The translations under genes and the position numbers were made by a program. Below are positions 43,133-53,622 of a stretch of 64,000 bases of DNA, in pieces; positions within the stretch are counted from its first letter, which is position 1, and every line of letters begins with the position of its first letter. Under the pieces are notes generated by a model. That model had not been told where the DNA came from, did no database searches, and was given only the letters and a program-made list of their open reading frames with translations. The stretch is from assembly GCF_003340495.1 (NCBI RefSeq), contig NZ_QASA01000001.1:5084001-5148000 (forward strand), read 5' to 3'. Source of the stretch: Adhaeribacter pallidiroseus (GTDB lineage Bacteria > Bacteroidota > Bacteroidia > Cytophagales > Hymenobacteraceae).

Positions 43133-43174
43133 GTAGTTATTTGACTACAAATATACGCGTAGTTATTTAACTAC
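43133..43174 (-). promoter_or_regulatory. ArsR operator pair flanking a -7 box
   Basis: GTAGTTATTTGACTAC (43133-43148, one mismatch) and GTAGTTATTTAACTAC (43159-43174, perfect 7-bp arms) are 26 bases apart, about two and a half helical turns. Between them, on the minus strand, TATATTTG (43148-43155) fits the Bacteroidota TAnnTTTG -7 box. Repressor binding at either site would block the promoter. Confidence 0.8.
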
Positions 43175-43658
43175 ATAATTTTTTTTAAGTTTTTTTAGAA
43201 ATTGTTAGTAAAAAACGGACGATTGCTAGGGGTTAAATTTATAGATTCGTGACTTTGGTACATATCATAGACACTATGCAGCAAGCAGAAAGCCGCAGCT
43301 AATAGCAGCTGGCATCAGTTTGGCTGTGGAGCACCTGCTAGGGTTCCGGTACTGCACAGCAGTATTCCGACGCGGAGCGAGGAAAGAGAGTCTAGCCAGT
43401 GCGGAAGAGCCAAACGGGGCCCGCCGGCCACGAGGCAAACCTGAAGCAACCTAGTTAAATAGCACCAATACTTGGAGACGGGAACCGGCTCCACAGAACT
43501 GCCGATAAAGGCAATAAACTTCTTTATCGCTTTAGAAAGATTATTCTTAAGGTTTTCAGATTTTGGCTAACCCTAGGCAGCAGGCAGCGCCTTTAAGCAC
43601 TAATTGCTTAAGCTCCTATCAAAATCACGTAAACACAAATAAAATTTTAAAAATTTCA
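43175..43658. other. 484-base intergenic region
   Basis: Contains repeat copy 2 (43401-43502) and otherwise GC-richer, non-coding sequence with several GCAGC/GCTGG short repeats around 43280-43320. No ORF or RNA gene recognised. It separates the ArsR operon promoter from the 3' end of the phosphotransferase gene. Confidence 0.5.
43401..43502 (+). repeat. Intergenic repeat, copy 2
   Basis: Second copy of the element at 40336-40448, with the 26-base near-identical block at 43413-43438. The flanking similarity is patchy (CCTAGTTAAATAGC, CAATACTTGGAGA, CTCCACAGAACTG), so the copies are old. The two copies bracket the ArsR operon in direct orientation. Confidence 0.6.
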
Positions 43659-46270
<2,612 letters not shown>

Positions 46271-46281
46271 TTTTTTAAATT

Positions 46282-46734
46282 TTACGCTTGCTGGTGGTTG
46301 AGTGTAGCGGTTGCTTCCTGCATTATTGCAATAGCTTTGGAAAAGTAGATTTCCAAGATCTTGGTTTCTTCACTGGAAAAAGACTCCAGCAATGCTACCG
46401 ACTTGCTCCGAAACTCCTGATAAAGTGGTTCCAGCAGCACCATGATATTTTCGGTGTTTGGCTCAATAATTACTTTGCGGCGATCGTTTTCCGCAAATTG
46501 CCTTTTTACCAGATTTTTCTTTTCGAACCGGTCTATTAAGCCGGTAACGGCTCCCGTTGTTAGGCCGGATAATTGGGCCAGCTCCCCAGCCGTCATTTGG
46601 CCTTTTTGCAGGAAGAATCCCAGGTATTTATGGTCGGTTCCGGAAAGCCCCGCCCTGCGGGCCACGGCTTCGTGCATCTGAATAGACGTATAGGCGTATT
46701 GTTGGCTCAGTTTTCTTACGGCATCCGTTTCCAT
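46282..46734 (-). CDS. MarR family transcriptional regulator
   Basis: 150 residues with the MarR fold: dimer helices at both ends, recognition helix in LAQLSGLTTGAVTGLIDRFE, wing in KNLVKRQFAENDRRKVII. Located 11 bases upstream of the phosphotransferase gene on the same strand, so it probably controls that gene and itself in response to the antibiotic or a related phenolic compound. An inverted repeat that overlaps a likely -7 box lies 22-42 bases upstream of its ATG 46734. Confidence 0.92.
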   Translation of the reverse strand: METDAVRKLSQQYAYTSIQMHEAVARRAGLSGTDHKYLGFFLQKGQMTAGELAQLSGLTTGAVTGLIDRFEKKNLVKRQFAENDRRKVIIEPNTENIMVLLEPLYQEFRSKSVALLESFSSEETKILEIYFSKAIAIMQEATATLNHQQA

Positions 46735-46756
46735 TTTATCTTTGCAGCTAAATATC

Positions 46757-46776
46757 TTAGTTACAAAGATAACTAA
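46757..46776 (-). promoter_or_regulatory. MarR operator candidate overlapping a -7 box
   Basis: TTAGTTA (46757-46763) and TAACTAA (46770-46776) form a perfect 7-bp inverted repeat with six bases between. On the minus strand TATCTTTG (46764-46771) inside it fits TAnnTTTG. Binding of the repressor would cover the promoter of the marR-rph pair. Confidence 0.65.
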
Positions 46777-47053
46777 TTACTTTATTGCCTAATAGTTTTC
46801 AAAAAGAAATAATTGCTAGAAGCATTAGAAGAGATTGCTGACCAATATTGTTATCTTGATTAGCCGATACAACTTGTCGTGATATAAATTAGGCATTTAT
46901 GGTTCTTTTACCCAATATACAACTTTGCAAAATTTAATAACGAGCTATTCTCAGCCTGGCACATAACTATTGATCATACGCTATCGCTATTTTACGTTTG
47001 ATTTACTTTTACCAAGATTAGAACAAAACCACCGAAACAACTGGTTTTTTAAG
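46777..47053. other. 277-base AT-rich intergenic region
   Basis: Upstream of the MarR promoter and downstream of the YdeI-like gene. AT-rich, no ORF, no clear hairpin terminator. Confidence 0.5.
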
Positions 47054-47632
47054 TTATCTGAACTGTTTGGGTTTTAATTGCTGACCCGCTAGTTCGGCTA
47101 TTTCCGCGATGCGTTTTTGCCGGGTGTCTGGTCGTTTGGCCAGCACGAGCCATTGCAATATGCTTTTCTTAACGGACTTACTTAAATTTAAAAAATAATC
47201 CTGCGCCCCTGGTTGCATGGCAAAGGCCTCTTCCAGGTCCGGAGGTATTGTTAATTCTTCTACCTCGTCCAGAATAGTCCAGAAACCGTTTTGCTCGGCT
47301 GTGCGCATGCTCTGGTAACCGGCCGGCATTAGCAAGCCTTCGCTTATCAGGCGTTGTATTTTGCCTTTGTTTATTTTGGACCAGACGCTATTTGGTTTGC
47401 GTTTACAGAAAAACTGCATAGCTGTGCCGTTACCCAAAGATTTTTTGGTACTGTCGATCCAGCCAAAACACAGGGCTTCGTTCACCGCTTCCTGGTAAGT
47501 TACGGTAGGGATATCCGATTGCTTGCTATAATAAATAAGCCAAACCGATTGCTTAGCTCGATGATTTTCGGTTAACCATTGCCGCCATTCGGGCCGACTG
47601 GTTGGGCAAAAAGTTTCTATTTCCTTATCCAT
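47054..47632 (-). CDS. YdeI/OmpD-associated family protein
   Basis: 192-residue soluble protein. The family core is clear: RPEWRQWLTENHRAKQSVWLIYY (in two parts), TYQEAVNEALCFGWIDST, the basic segment FCKRKPNSVWSKINKGKIQRLISEG, and the C-terminal IPPDLEEAF plus SKSVKKSILQWLVLAKRPDTRQKRI. Bacterial relatives such as YdeI have been tied to tolerance of antimicrobial peptides, but no enzyme activity is established. It follows the DUF1761 gene after nine bases. A second YdeI-related gene lies at 40695. Confidence 0.9.
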   Translation of the reverse strand: MDKEIETFCPTSRPEWRQWLTENHRAKQSVWLIYYSKQSDIPTVTYQEAVNEALCFGWIDSTKKSLGNGTAMQFFCKRKPNSVWSKINKGKIQRLISEGLLMPAGYQSMRTAEQNGFWTILDEVEELTIPPDLEEAFAMQPGAQDYFLNLSKSVKKSILQWLVLAKRPDTRQKRIAEIAELAGQQLKPKQFR

Positions 47633-47641
47633 CCAGAGGTT

Positions 47642-48025
47642 CTATTGCGGGGCTACTAAAATAATACTTACCAGAAAAATGCCTACTACATGGTAGGTGC
47701 CGCTGATAATGCCGTAAAGAATGGGACGCGGAATATTAGGGTTAATGGCAATATTAACGGTACTGGCAAACAAAAAACCTACCCCAACCAGCACTGAAAA
47801 CCCTAAAGCTTGATTAAAAGATTGAAAGTGCAGCGCATAAATTAATAGGGCACTCGCCACGGTAATCACGAAAGAACAAAGCGCCGGCCCAACTATAAAC
47901 AGGGGTTTGTTGGGTAACGTTTCGTTGGCCTTACCTAAAGAAATTTTGTATTGTTTTTTAAAAAATAAGGTAAACCATAAGGCTCCGAGTACGAAATACA
48001 CGACAAAGGCGAGCATCACGCTCAT
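47642..48025 (-). CDS. DUF1761 family membrane protein
   Basis: 127 residues with four TM helices (about 3-20, 46-66, 73-92 and 104-124). FVLGALWFTLFFKKQYK is the family start and IISGTYHVVGIFLVSIILV the usual end. The frame remains open for eleven codons above ATG 48025 (ending LNWM), which match the family start better, but no ATG is found there. The start may therefore be non-standard or the gene slightly shortened. Function unknown. Confidence 0.82.
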   Translation of the reverse strand: MSVMLAFVVYFVLGALWFTLFFKKQYKISLGKANETLPNKPLFIVGPALCSFVITVASALLIYALHFQSFNQALGFSVLVGVGFLFASTVNIAINPNIPRPILYGIISGTYHVVGIFLVSIILVAPQ

Positions 48026-48137
48026 CCAATTTAAATTGGCTATATAGACTAATCATCCGGTTAATTTTTTAAATTTATTGATAATACAAATCTAAACTGG
48101 GCGAATGACAGCCTTATGTCAGGGGTGGGAAAAGAAA

Positions 48138-48837
48138 TTAATGATAACGGTCGAAATATTCTTGCAAGGTCATTTGGTGCGGCGTAAACTTTTCGGCGAG
48201 AATTTCCAGTTTATTAATCCGGTCTAACCGGAAGTAACGAAACGCCTGGCGTAACCGGCACCAGGCCACTAATAACCAATTTTCCTGGGTGCTTAATAAA
48301 GCAAAAGCTTCAATTGACCGGCTCGACGATTTCTGCGCTTCGTTGGTGTATTCCATTTTGGCGACGTAAAAGTTGGTCAGCGCAAATTGCAAATCCGATA
48401 AATAATAAATAAGTGCTGTTTCTTTCCCGGTTCATATTTTCATCGAACCGGGTCCGGTCGGCGAGTAAGTTGGCTTTATCTTTTACCGTGTGCCCCAGTA
48501 CCGCTTTTATTTTGTTAATTGCTTCGGAAAAATCCTTTACCAAAGAAGCGTCTTTGTTTTTTAAAACTAACTGCTCCGCCAGAATCAAAGCATTGGCCTG
48601 GTTTTCCGTGAACATGATAGGCGGAATCCGGTAACCTTCCATTAAAGTATAGCCTTTTCCGTCTTCGGTTAAAACAGGTACGCCGGCTTGTTCTAAAGCT
48701 CTGATGTCGCGGTAAATAGTCCGGATACTTACCGAAAACCGGCTAGCTAATTCCGGTGCCGTTAAAAGTCGTTTGGTTTGTAGTTGGGTTAATATAGCGG
48801 TCAGTCGCGAAAGTCGTTTGGTATCGTTGCTATTCAT
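48138..48837 (-). pseudogene. YafY-type HTH/WYL regulator, frameshifted
   Basis: The first part (ATG 48837) has an HTH_11 domain (LTAPELASRFSVSIRTIYRDI, residues about 25-45) and ALEQAGVPVLTEDGKGYTLM, typical of YafY regulators. After NRERNSTYLL the frame leaves the family. The expected continuation SDLQFALTNFYVAKMEYTNE and the WYL-type tail (LLSTQENWLLVAWCRLR, FRLDRINKLEIL, TLQEYFDRYH) are in another frame to 48138. Removing a 4-base TTTA/ATAA unit duplicated near 48399-48412 restores one protein of about 232 residues. This looks like replication slippage or an assembly error. Ligand-binding WYL regulators of this kind often control the next gene. Confidence 0.85.
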
Positions 48838-49117
48838 GATTGCCGCTTCTCAAAATTAGATTTATGCCAGAATTATTGCGGTTCGCTGAGGCTGTAAGGT
48901 AGCATTTTCAAATTTACGATGCGGCATTGTAGTACGGGCATACCGGAATTAAGCAAAATTTTAAATTTAGAGCATGCTTGCACCCGAGCAGGATATTGCT
49001 ACCAGGCGGAGGATAGCTGTACTTCTGTTTAGCTTGGCACCGCCTCCCAATTAGTAATAAAATGCGGCACCTTAAGTTTCCCCTCACCTTATAGCAATAT
49101 CTTGTTTCGTGCTTTTT

Positions 49118-49855
49118 TTACCAGGGACTTACTTCGGTTCCGTCTTCTATGTCGTTGCTGAAGAATTTTCCGGTGGGTGCGTTCTCGTCGGTCAGGGTAT
49201 GCTTTATGATAAAAGCGGCAGCACTTTCCACGGTTCCGGGGCCGCTAAAATGGTTGAAATCGGTGGCCGTGTAGCCGGGGTCAATTGCATTTACTTTAAA
49301 GGGCAAATCTTTTAGTTCGTACGCCAACAAAATAGTAAAGGCATTTAAAGCCGCTTTAGACGGTACGTAGCTGGCCAGTTTTACATTATAGTACTTCCAA
49401 TTCGGGTCGCTGTGTAAATTTAAAGAACCTAGTCCGGAGGTGATATTGCTGATCCGGGGGCTCTCGGATTTTTTAAGCAATTCCAGAAAAATTTGGGTAA
49501 CGTTAATGGCACCAAAATAATTGGTTTCAAATACCTGCCGGATTTCGTCCGTGGGAGTATCCAGGGCGCTTTCCGGAAAGCCGCGGCTAATGCCGGCATT
49601 GTTGATCAGGATATCCAACTTGCCTTGTTCGTTTTCTATCGTGTTTTTGGCCGCCAAAATAGTATCGGGCTCGGTAACATCTAATTCAACGGCTCGGATG
49701 TTCTGAAAACCATTTTGGCTTAATTCTTTTACAATGGCTTGGCCTTTATTTAGATCGCGGCTGCCTAAATAAACGAATAAGCCTTTTTTAGAAAGTTGTT
49801 TAACGGTTTCCAGGCCAATACTTCGGTTGGCACCGGTAATTAATACAGTTTGCAT
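49118..49855 (-). CDS. Short-chain dehydrogenase/reductase (SDR)
   Basis: 245-residue NAD(P)-dependent oxidoreductase of the classical SDR family. Cofactor loop TGANRSIG (7-14), NNAGIS (85-90), catalytic Ser140 in NITSGLG, Tyr163 and Lys167 in YVPSK. The closing DPGYTATDFNHFSG is usual. SRD at 32-34 after the second strand suggests NADP preference. Substrate unknown. Downstream of a Crp/Fnr regulator on the same strand, 77 bases apart; a decayed homologue lies just beyond that regulator. Confidence 0.93.
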   Translation of the reverse strand: MQTVLITGANRSIGLETVKQLSKKGLFVYLGSRDLNKGQAIVKELSQNGFQNIRAVELDVTEPDTILAAKNTIENEQGKLDILINNAGISRGFPESALDTPTDEIRQVFETNYFGAINVTQIFLELLKKSESPRISNITSGLGSLNLHSDPNWKYYNVKLASYVPSKAALNAFTILLAYELKDLPFKVNAIDPGYTATDFNHFSGPGTVESAAAFIIKHTLTDENAPTGKFFSNDIEDGTEVSPW

Positions 49856-49932
49856 GTTTCTCTTTTTTTAATGAACAGTACAAAGGTGCTTTAAAGAAAG
49901 AAGATCTTTTTTGCCAATTGGCAAATAAGAGT

Positions 49933-50502
49933 TTACCGAATGTTTTTTCTAATCCGGCTAAGCGAAGACTGGGTGATGCCTAAATAAGAAGCTAAGTAAA
50001 CGAGCGGAATCCGGTTAACCAGGATGGGGTATTTTTCCATGAACTGCAGGTAACGGGTCGTGGCGTCTTCGGCCACTAAGGGGCTAATCCGTTCTATTTT
50101 TAAGAGCAAGGCTTTGGAAGTAATTTTATGCACAATCGCGTCCCAACCAATAATAATATTTAGCAAATCCTGCCAATCGGGTTTCGCAAAAACAATCAGC
50201 CGGCAATCGGTTACGGCTTGCACATAAGCCGTAGACGGCAGGTTATTATCGAAACTGGCCAAATCCACCACAATGTTATTTTCGTCGATAAAATACTTGG
50301 TAATTTCTTCGCCTTTGTGGTTGTAATAACAAACCCGCATAATGCCTTCTACCAAAAACCCAAACTGCCGGGCCACCTGGCCGGCTTGTAAATAATATTC
50401 TTCTTTTGGCAGGTGTAACTCCGTAGCCTTGCTCGATACTAAGGCGATTTGCGCCGGGTTTAAATTGCCAAACTGCAAGATATAAGTCAATAATTCTTTC
50501 AT
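49933..50502 (-). CDS. Crp/Fnr family regulator with cNMP-binding domain
   Basis: 189 residues. The N-terminal beta-barrel (about 25-115) has the cyclic-nucleotide-domain pattern but without the canonical phosphate-binding RxS/T motif, as in many Bacteroidota members, so the ligand is unclear. The C-terminal helix-turn-helix is VYLASYLGITQSSLSRIRKN (about 168-187). It precedes the SDR gene and likely regulates it or nearby genes. Confidence 0.9.
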   Translation of the reverse strand: MKELLTYILQFGNLNPAQIALVSSKATELHLPKEEYYLQAGQVARQFGFLVEGIMRVCYYNHKGEEITKYFIDENNIVVDLASFDNNLPSTAYVQAVTDCRLIVFAKPDWQDLLNIIIGWDAIVHKITSKALLLKIERISPLVAEDATTRYLQFMEKYPILVNRIPLVYLASYLGITQSSLSRIRKNIR

Positions 50503-50539
50503 TCTTACGAGTTAAGCAGCATTATTTTTAAAAATTTTG

Positions 50540-50810
50540 TCATTTGGCAAAAAGCGGGGGTTGTTGTAGAGTAACTCCCAGGCAAACTTTGTAAACTTTA
50601 CCAAGAGGTGGTTGGTTACCAATTTTTACGCGAGCTGCGTTTACTGATACAGGGCTGCTAACATCTATCGGATAACTTCCACGGTATTTAAACCTTCGGC
50701 CTGCAACTTTGCCACGGCTTCCGATATACACATAATACCCGTTTTGCAATAGTTGCTGGCAATTATAAAACCAGTACGTTTATTGGCGCCGGTAATAAAT
50801 GCTGTTTCAT
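50540..50810 (-). pseudogene. Remnant of a short-chain dehydrogenase gene
   Basis: Pieces of an SDR N-terminus are found in different frames: TAFITGANKRTGF from just after ATG 50810 (one base missing after ATGAAA), QNGYYVYIGSRGKVAG in the frame starting near 50749, EAVAKLQAEGLNTVEVIR in the third, and then VSSPVSVNAARVKIGNQ. At least three shifts are needed to join them, and nothing after the first third survives. It resembles the intact SDR at 49118, so it may be an old duplicate around the Crp/Fnr gene. Confidence 0.75.
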
Positions 50811-51082
50811 CTGTTTTGCTTTTAAATGACGAAAACAAAGGTCAACAGTAGGTAAGTGTTACGGGTAGGCTATTTGCGGGTATTTGTAACCAAAATAAGA
50901 ATTTGGATACTATCAGGCACGCGTTTAGTTTTTACCCCCTTTACGATCAAATGCTTCGGGCTTGGCGTTCAAGTAAATTTAAAAATACCATATTGTCAGC
51001 TATTCTAAAGTTTGGCAGTAACAATAAGCTTTTCGTTAATAAATCTGCTTACCCCTTTTTAACATTAGCTTGTAAAGCCCTG

Positions 51083-51598
51083 CTAACAATCAAATACAAA
51101 CCAACAAAGGTAATTTCTTAATTTTTGATCATCCAGAACCAGTTCCCGGATAGCATCCGGCAACTGGTTGCGCTGCCATTGGCATTCTTTTCGGCCCATC
51201 TCCTCCCGCTCGCTTTCTTCCACCGACTCCCTTACTGCTCTAATGGCGTAAGCCGCTGCTCCCAACTCATGGGCCGCTACGTGAGCCACCGCCACCGCTT
51301 GCCCGGCGGCTAATGCGGCAAACTTGGCCGCCGCGGGCATTTCTTTAGCGGCTGCATTTGTAACAAAAGCAGCTTGGTGGGCTTGTTTCATGGGGATCTC
51401 TCCTTTTGCCCAGGCCCGGGTTAATTCTATGGCTTGGCTGGGCCGTTCATCAGTCAGGTTGGCTTGCTCAAACAGGGGAAGTACGTGTTCGGCACAATTA
51501 GCCGCCCATAAAGCCAGTAATTGGTGGTTGGCATCAGTCAAAGTTCCTCTTCGCCTAATGGTTATAAACCGGGGGCTCTTTCCTTGGGTAAAATCATA
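51083..51598 (-). pseudogene. Putative immunity-protein family gene, probable 1-base frameshift at the 5' end
   Basis: The main frame (from 51541) reads LTDANHQLLALWAANCAEH to CWFVFDC, matching a family usually called putative immunity protein. Family members begin with a stretch like RFITIRRGG before this; here RFITIRRRGT is present directly upstream in the same frame but has no start. ATG 51598 (MILPKERAP) would supply one if a single base were added to the G5 run at 51572-51576. Without it only a TTG at 51541 is available. Helical and Ala-rich throughout, soluble. The stop TAG (51083-51085) lies in a GTTAGC string. The immunity role is by family name only; no toxin partner is visible. Confidence 0.65.
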
Positions 51599-51656
51599 GC
51601 CTAACCAGTGGGTTTAATAGTTGGTTTGATTTGTAGAAATGGCAGATCACGTTCCT

Positions 51657-51698
51657 GGCTATGCGGCGGCTAAGCTGCCGTGCAGGTTTTGTTAGCCC
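51657..51698 (-). repeat. attC-like imperfect palindrome, site 1
   Basis: Plus strand GGCTATGC (51657-51664) pairs with the end GTTAGCC (51691-51697), and inside GCGGC..GCTGCCG (51663-51680) form an inner stem. The inner CGGCAGC block is shared with sites 2 and 4. It sits between the frameshifted lipoprotein gene and the immunity-like gene. It lacks a canonical GTTRRRY core, so the attC comparison is structural only. Confidence 0.5.
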
Positions 51699-51701
51699 AA
51701 G

Positions 51702-52345
51702 TTATTCTTTTTTCATTATTGTTTTTGGCAAATACCAGCCATACCTCTGATAAGATGATGGAGGTAAAGGATTGCCATTTTCATCAAATACTTCTATTTT
51801 AGTTAGATACTTTTCCTTAGAATAATCACTTCCGTAGTTTTTAGGATTTTTATAGTAACATGTTGCTTGCTACTTATTTGCCCATTTTCATGATAATTAA
51901 TTATTTCTTGCCTTAAGCTATCTGTGTTAGAAGATTTCCATTCCTCAAAAAGCAATCCATCTGAGGCAGGGATGCTTCCTTCATTTAGGTAAAGTTTTCG
52001 GCTATTAATATTTCCAAATTCATCGTATGTAATTAAATCTTTTATAGTGGCCTTCCATCCTTTTGCTGCTGAAGCTGAATGCCTTTCTTCCCAAGAACCA
52101 ATTTCTACGAAATCAAACTTATTTGCTACGTCAAGTTTCCTTATTAAAATTTTTCCTTTTGTATAATCGCCTAAATTGTTAGTTCCCTGCCATTCTTTAA
52201 TAATTTTCCCATATTCATAAATACTGTCCTTCTCAGCCTTACTTAGGCTATTATGATACCACATATGTTGGTTATACTTAAAGCCATTTAAACCAGCACA
52301 ACTAGATATACTGATAAGAATTGAAAAATATATGAATGTCTTCAT
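51702..52345 (-). pseudogene. Lipoprotein with MORN-like segment, 1-base frameshift
   Basis: ATG 52345 gives MKTFIYFSILISISSC, a lipoprotein signal with Cys16. The first frame runs to 51803 but turns to nonsense after ENGQISSK. The next frame then reads CYYKNPKNYGSDYSKEKY, IEVFDENGNPLPPSSYQRYG and WYLPKTIMKKE to a stop at 51702. A missing base at about 51866-51868 joins them into roughly 214 residues. INYHENGQISSK and VFDENGNPLP are MORN-type/YwqK-like units. Function unknown; such cargo is frequent in cassette-like arrays. AT-rich compared with the window. Confidence 0.7.
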
Positions 52346-52349
52346 AATT

Positions 52350-52418
52350 ACCGCCAATGTCTAATATAAACGACGGCGAAGGCCGCCTACCGACGCTGCC
52401 GTTTACACAAGGTTACCT
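52350..52418 (-). repeat. attC-like imperfect palindrome, site 2
   Basis: TAAACGACGGC (52367-52377) pairs with GCCGTTTA (52398-52405) leaving one extra base in the first arm. GGCCGCC and CGACGCTGCC lie in between. The outer flanks CTAAT and GGTTACC may extend the stem. The unpaired base in one arm recalls the extrahelical bases of integron attC sites. Confidence 0.5.
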
Positions 52419-52429
52419 ACTGGGCTTTT

Positions 52430-52984
52430 TTATTTTATACTTTCTAATTTCTTAAGCTCTGTTACATTTACTTCTTGAGTCAAACTGCAAATGTCTGTGC
52501 GCAATACATTTTCACGAGCAACTTCTTTTAATTTTATTTTTGTACGTCTCTTTCTTTTTGATACTTCAATTTCTCTTTCTGTCCATTTATCACCATAGAC
52601 GATATATTCTTTCCCAATCTCAAATTCAAATCCGCAATCGCCTCCCCCTTGTCCAGTAATAACAGTTATTGTATCGGGAAGTAATAATTCTGGCTTGAAC
52701 TTCTTGGTAACAGCTATTCTATAGGCTTTATACTTTCTAATCATGTAGCTGTACACTTTCGGGTCGAACTTTAAGCCAGTCAGTGAAAGTCCTGCCGTGT
52801 CATAGTAATTGTAGTCGGAAACACTTATGGCTGTTCCTTTCACAACTGCGTCAACAGAAGAGTATCCCTTTTCCATTGACAGTTTGTCCTTACCAACGCA
52901 AGTGCAAGCAAAGCTTTCTGTCGCCGCACTTAACAGAAGCATGCATGTCAAAATTGAAAAGATCTTTCCGAAGCTATTTTTCAT
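52430..52984 (-). CDS. Secreted protein with NTR/TIMP-like domain
   Basis: 184 residues. Signal peptide (1-26, LLLSAATESFA) and then CTCVG, so the mature protein begins with the Cys-x-Cys that is typical of netrin/TIMP-like (NTR) domains. Further landmarks are VDAVVKGTAIS, a strand pair around YRIAVTKKFK, TVITGQGGGDCGFEFEIGKEYIVYG in two pieces, and RTDICSLT. Cys positions allow two disulfides. Role in bacteria is unknown; the fold binds proteases or other proteins in animals. AT-rich, one ORF between two palindromes (sites 2 and 3). Confidence 0.75.
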   Translation of the reverse strand: MKNSFGKIFSILTCMLLLSAATESFACTCVGKDKLSMEKGYSSVDAVVKGTAISVSDYNYYDTAGLSLTGLKFDPKVYSYMIRKYKAYRIAVTKKFKPELLLPDTITVITGQGGGDCGFEFEIGKEYIVYGDKWTEREIEVSKRKRRTKIKLKEVARENVLRTDICSLTQEVNVTELKKLESIK

Positions 52985-52989
52985 ACTAT

Positions 52990-53035
52990 ACCTTGCAGGT
53001 AACGATCTCGTATATGAGGCGTTTATGCACTATAG
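52990..53035 (-). repeat. attC-like imperfect palindrome, site 3
   Basis: AACGATCTC (53001-53009) pairs with GAGGCGTT (53016-53023) with unequal bulges around TATAT. Flanks are TTGCAGGTAACG on one side and TTTATGCACTATAGG on the other. The stop of the gene at 53030 (TAG in CTATAG) is at the edge of the element. It is less similar to sites 1, 2 and 4 than these are to each other. Confidence 0.45.
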
Positions 53036-53551
53036 GTTTTGTTGTGGTACGGTGTTCTGCTTAGTAGCTTCTAGGTATTTTCTTCTTTTTACAATTATTA
53101 CAATTGTTGCTATTACCATTAAGGTCAAACAGATAAAGAAGAATAAATCAGCATAAATGTAGTTCCACACCTCTTGATTAGTCATTTCTCTCTCTGTATT
53201 GTTTATCATAATGCTTCTGGAGTAAGTTCTTACTTTACCCACAACAACAAATAAATAACTCAAGGAAAGAATTAACGCTGCACCTGTCGCCAAGAGACCA
53301 AAAAATAATCCTCTTCTTTTGCCTGTAATTATACCAACTCCACCCATAATTAGGAGCAGCCAGAAGGCAAATACAGTAACTACTTCTAAGAATGGTCTAG
53401 GATGACTGAACGTATTATTGGCCAGTCCCCAAGTTTGATTATAAAACAGAATATGGTAACCAGATTTAAATAAAAAGTATGAGGATATAGCAATAACCAT
53501 TATACCAATTAAAGTAAAGAAACTACGGCTACTGATTATTTTCTGAATCAT
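53030..53551 (-). CDS. Four-TM membrane protein of unknown function
   Basis: 173 residues from ATG 53551 (the frame extends to a TTG at 53575, but MIQKIISSRSFFTLIGIMV is the natural start before TM1). TM helices at about 10-30, 50-75, 82-105 and 128-150; the last is followed by a basic tail VKRRKYLEATKQN. No catalytic motif. I do not recognise the family. Single ORF between sites 3 and 4 of the palindrome array, with AT-rich codons unlike the permease genes. Confidence 0.7.
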   Translation of the reverse strand: MIQKIISSRSFFTLIGIMVIAISSYFLFKSGYHILFYNQTWGLANNTFSHPRPFLEVVTVFAFWLLLIMGGVGIITGKRRGLFFGLLATGAALILSLSYLFVVVGKVRTYSRSIMINNTEREMTNQEVWNYIYADLFFFICLTLMVIATIVIIVKRRKYLEATKQNTVPQQNL

Positions 53552-53583
53552 TCTAATTATTTCACTGCACCACAACTTACGTG

Positions 53584-53622
53584 GCTAAACGACGGCATAG
53601 CTGCCGTATAGGTATAGTTAGC
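53584..53622 (-). repeat. attC-like imperfect palindrome, site 4
   Basis: GCTAAAC (53584-53590) pairs with GTTAGC (53617-53622) with one unpaired base, and GACGGCA (53591-53597) with TGCCGT (53602-53607). The stop codon TAA of the next upstream gene (53618-53620) lies inside the terminal GTTAGC box, an arrangement typical of integron cassettes. Best formed of the five sites. Confidence 0.6.

Noticed and set aside
50903-51121. 72-residue plus-strand ORF
   Set aside because: Runs antisense into the end of the immunity-like gene, with no recognisable domain or leader.
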